Source: Thiobacillus sp947085345 (GTDB lineage Bacteria > Pseudomonadota > Gammaproteobacteria > Burkholderiales > Thiobacillaceae). From it: 64,000 bases of DNA. Location: positions 15,086 through 79,085 of the forward strand of contig CAMTWC010000037.1 in assembly GCA_947085345.1 (NCBI GenBank). Reading direction: 5' to 3'. Each line of letters starts with the position of its first letter. Within the stretch, counting starts at the first letter, position 1. The position numbers were made by a program, and so were the translations under genes. A model generated the notes under the pieces. The model had not been told where the DNA came from, did no database searches, and worked only from the letters and a program-made list of their open reading frames with translations. Shown here piece by piece: positions 61,182 to 64,000 of the stretch.

Positions 61182-61773
61182 AACGCTACAAGCTGCGCAT
61201 CCCGGTGCCCGCAGGCAAGCTGGAAACCGTGATCGACGACCCCGAGACTGAGCGCCGCGGCCTGCTGCTGGTCGCGCATCCGCATCCGCTGCACGGCGGC
61301 AGCCTCGACAACAAGGTGGTGACGACGCTCGCCAAGGCGGCCAACGAAGCCGGCTGGGTGAGCGTGCGGCCGAATTTTCGCGGCGTCGGCATGAGCGACG
61401 GCGAATTCGACGCCGGGCTGGGCGAGACCGAGGACCTGCTTGCGGTCGCCCGCTTCGTCGAGGCGAGCTACCCCGGCCTGCCCTGGGCGCTGGCCGGCTT
61501 CTCGTTCGGCGCCTTCGTGCAGCATCGCCTGCGCCAGGCACTCCATGCCAAGCGCCTGATCCTGGTCGCCCCTGCGGTCACCCTGTACGAGTTCGGCCCG
61601 GTGCCGCCGGATACCGTGGTGATCTTCGGCGACGCCGACGAACTCATCCCGCCCGCTGCGATCCGGCTGTGGGCCGAACAGCAGGATCTGGCGATGAAAG
61701 CCATCCCCGAGGCCGGGCACTTTTTCCACGGCAAGCTGAAGGAATTGAAACAGGCGTTTCTGGAGGCGTGCCC

Positions 61774-61780
<7 letters not shown>
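61178..61780 (+). CDS. Alpha/beta hydrolase
   Basis: A 200-residue alpha/beta hydrolase of a small proteobacterial family. HPHPLHGG is the N-terminal oxyanion region, RPNFRGVGMSDGEFD follows, the nucleophile elbow is AGFSFGAF (catalytic Ser near residue 109), FGDADELIP carries the acid and EAGHFFHGK the histidine. The substrate is unknown. It starts at a GTG overlapping the ferredoxin stop and ends 7 bases into the ABC ATPase gene. Confidence 0.83.
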
Positions 61781-62679
<899 letters not shown>

Positions 62680-62683
62680 GCGC

Positions 62684-63469
62684 ATGACGCATTTTTTTCG
62701 CCTTCCCCGATTGTCGTGGCGCTTCGTTCCGGTATGGCAGCGCAATTACCTGGTGTGGAAGAAGCTCGCCATTCCATCCATCCTCGGCAACCTGGCCGAC
62801 CCGATGCTCTACATGCTCGGCCTCGGCTACGGCCTCGGCAGCCTCCTGCCCGACGTCGGCGGCATGCCCTATCTCACCTTCCTGGCCGCCGGCACGGTGG
62901 CCTACAGCACGATGAATGCCGCCACCTTCGAGGTGCTGTATTCGAGCTTCTCGCGCATGCACGTGCAGCGCACCTGGGACGCCATCATGAACGCGCCGCT
63001 CACGCTCGACGACGTGATGCTGGGCGAACTCTCCTGGGCAGTGGCGAAGAGCCTGCTCTCCGGGCTGGCCATCCTGGCGGTGATCTGGGGACTGGGGCTG
63101 TACGGCCATTTCTGGATGACGCTGTGGATCATCCCGGTGGTCGCACTGGTCGGCTTCTGCTTCGGCGGCATGGGACTGGTGATGAACGCGCTGTCGCCGA
63201 GCTACGACTTTTTCCTCTATTACTTCACGCTGGTGATCACGCCGATGGTGCTGCTGTGCGGCGTGTTCTTCCCGGTGTCGCAGTTGCCGCCGCTGCTGCA
63301 AAGCGTGTCGGCCTGGCTGCCGCTCACCCACGCGGTCAACCTGGCGCGCCCGCTGGTCGTCGGCAACGTGCCCGACAGCATCGCGCTGCATGTCGTCGCA
63401 CTGCTGGCATACGGCAGCCTGGGCTATGTCATCGCGCTCGCCCTCACCCGGAGGCGGCTCCTGAAATAG
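62684..63469 (+). CDS. ABC-2 type permease, NodJ type
   Basis: A 261-residue integral membrane protein with six predicted segments. LGNLADPMLYMLGLGYGLG and the C-terminal VFFPVSQLPPLLQSVSAWLP are typical of NodJ-like ABC-2 permeases. It forms the exporter with the upstream ATPase. The substrate is unknown: it might be a lipid, a glycolipid or a drug-like compound. Proximity to the polysaccharide island may be coincidental, since the pair belongs to a separate plus-strand operon. Confidence 0.9.
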   Translation: MTHFFRLPRLSWRFVPVWQRNYLVWKKLAIPSILGNLADPMLYMLGLGYGLGSLLPDVGGMPYLTFLAAGTVAYSTMNAATFEVLYSSFSRMHVQRTWDAIMNAPLTLDDVMLGELSWAVAKSLLSGLAILAVIWGLGLYGHFWMTLWIIPVVALVGFCFGGMGLVMNALSPSYDFFLYYFTLVITPMVLLCGVFFPVSQLPPLLQSVSAWLPLTHAVNLARPLVVGNVPDSIALHVVALLAYGSLGYVIALALTRRRLLK

Positions 63470-63623
63470 GCGGCGTTGAGTTGCCGACAACAGCGTCGAG
63501 CGTTGCACGCAGCGGGCGCACGAAACCGGCGCCAAGGCATGGCGTGATGCGGCACGCGCCCGTCCCGGCGGTTGGAACGGGAATTGCGATGCAGTCTGCA
63601 TCGATTGCATCCGGAGCTCTGCC

Positions 63624-64000
63624 ATGCCCCGCAAATCCTCACGCGCGCGCGCACGATCCCGCCGTCTCGGCGTCCTCGGCCTTCTGCTCTCGGCGGCGCT
63701 CACGCCTGCCGGAATCATGGTGGGAACGGTCGCCGCCGGCGCACTGGTCGGCGGCCTCGCATTCCACCTGGGGCGCGCCGCGCCGGCAGCGCAGTCCACC
63801 CCCACGCAGGCGGGCAGCCCGCAACGCCTTGCCATCGAGCGCGACGGAAAAGTCCTATCCCTTGTATTGACCGAAGGCCGGCTTGCGGATGGTGACGGCA
63901 CGGGTGCGTTTGATCCGCCCGGCCCGCTGCTCGCCGGGCTGGACGGAAGCGGCCCGGCACCACACGCGGCACCGGGAGGCATGCCGCCCCATGCTTCGCC
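63624..64000 (+). CDS. Start of an unrecognised membrane protein gene, cut by the window end
   Basis: An open frame from the ATG at 63624 runs without a stop past the window end. It has a strongly basic N-terminus (PRKSSRARARSRRLG), one hydrophobic segment (about residues 17-52, GIMVGTVAAGALVGG) and then a low-complexity Ala/Pro/Gly part, GSPQRLAIERDGKVLSLVLT. No family is recognised. It could be a membrane-anchored or secreted protein. It follows the permease gene after 154 bases, so it may have its own promoter. Confidence 0.45.
   Translation, partial: MPRKSSRARARSRRLGVLGLLLSAALTPAGIMVGTVAAGALVGGLAFHLGRAAPAAQSTPTQAGSPQRLAIERDGKVLSLVLTEGRLADGDGTGAFDPPGPLLAGLDGSGPAPHAAPGGMPPHAS

Overview
The window is high-GC DNA (codons end mostly in G or C) from a proteobacterium, most likely a betaproteobacterium of the Nitrosomonadales/Thiobacillus kind. 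That assignment is an inference from gene content: a bioB-F-H-C-D operon next to comF, aroB-dgt, and a complete exosortase A (XrtA/EpsH) exopolysaccharide locus. No database search was possible.

Left flank (1-9842) is mostly housekeeping. A DUF2244 membrane protein is followed, on the minus strand, by the biotin operon: a small membrane protein, then bioB, bioF and bioH, a gap with a 69-base tandem duplication, then bioC and bioD. Next come comF (plus), the aroB-dgt pair (minus) and a MntA/HepT nucleotidyltransferase toxin-antitoxin pair (plus) at the edge of the polysaccharide island.

The island runs from about 9900 to 60360. Block A (9900-23897, plus) holds a Wzx-type flippase, four GT2 domains, one GT4, two sulfotransferases, a polysaccharide deacetylase, an asparagine-synthase homologue, a TylF-type methyltransferase and a 1039-residue GT2/membrane/alkaline-phosphatase-superfamily fusion. 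Block B (23909-28901, minus) holds a TPR protein, two glycosyltransferases, an unrecognised membrane-anchored protein and a third sulfotransferase. A lone asparagine-synthase homologue whose catalytic Cys is replaced by Asp sits at 29024-30850 (plus). Block C (30856-60253, minus) is an almost unbroken run. Read in the direction of transcription it encodes the outer-membrane export lipoprotein, chain-length protein, tyrosine kinase, outer-membrane beta-barrel, ATPase, WecB, deacetylase, FemAB-like protein, glycosyltransferase, exosortase XrtA, glycosyltransferase, amidotransferase, two GT4 enzymes, a fourth sulfotransferase, a CapK-like adenylate-forming enzyme, an alpha-toroid-like protein, a Wzy-type polymerase/ligase, and four secreted proteins (three beta-propeller-like, one very large polysaccharide-lyase-like).

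Together these genes describe a Wzx/Wzy-type, heavily decorated exopolysaccharide. Eleven glycosyltransferase domains build the repeat unit. Sulfotransferases, asparagine-synthase homologues, a methyltransferase, an AlkP-fold transferase and deacetylases are available to modify it. Wzx flips it, the Wzy-like protein polymerises or ligates it, and the Wzz/kinase/Wza set exports it. XrtA would process PEP-CTERM proteins, none of which is encoded here. Good matches to sigma-54 (RpoN) -24/-12 promoters precede both the Wza-like gene and the wzx gene, consistent with the RpoN/PrsK-PrsR control known for XrtA systems.

Right flank (60481-64000, plus): a MazG-type pyrophosphohydrolase, a thioredoxin-like [2Fe-2S] ferredoxin, an alpha/beta hydrolase, a NodI/NodJ-type ABC exporter, and the start of a gene cut by the window end.
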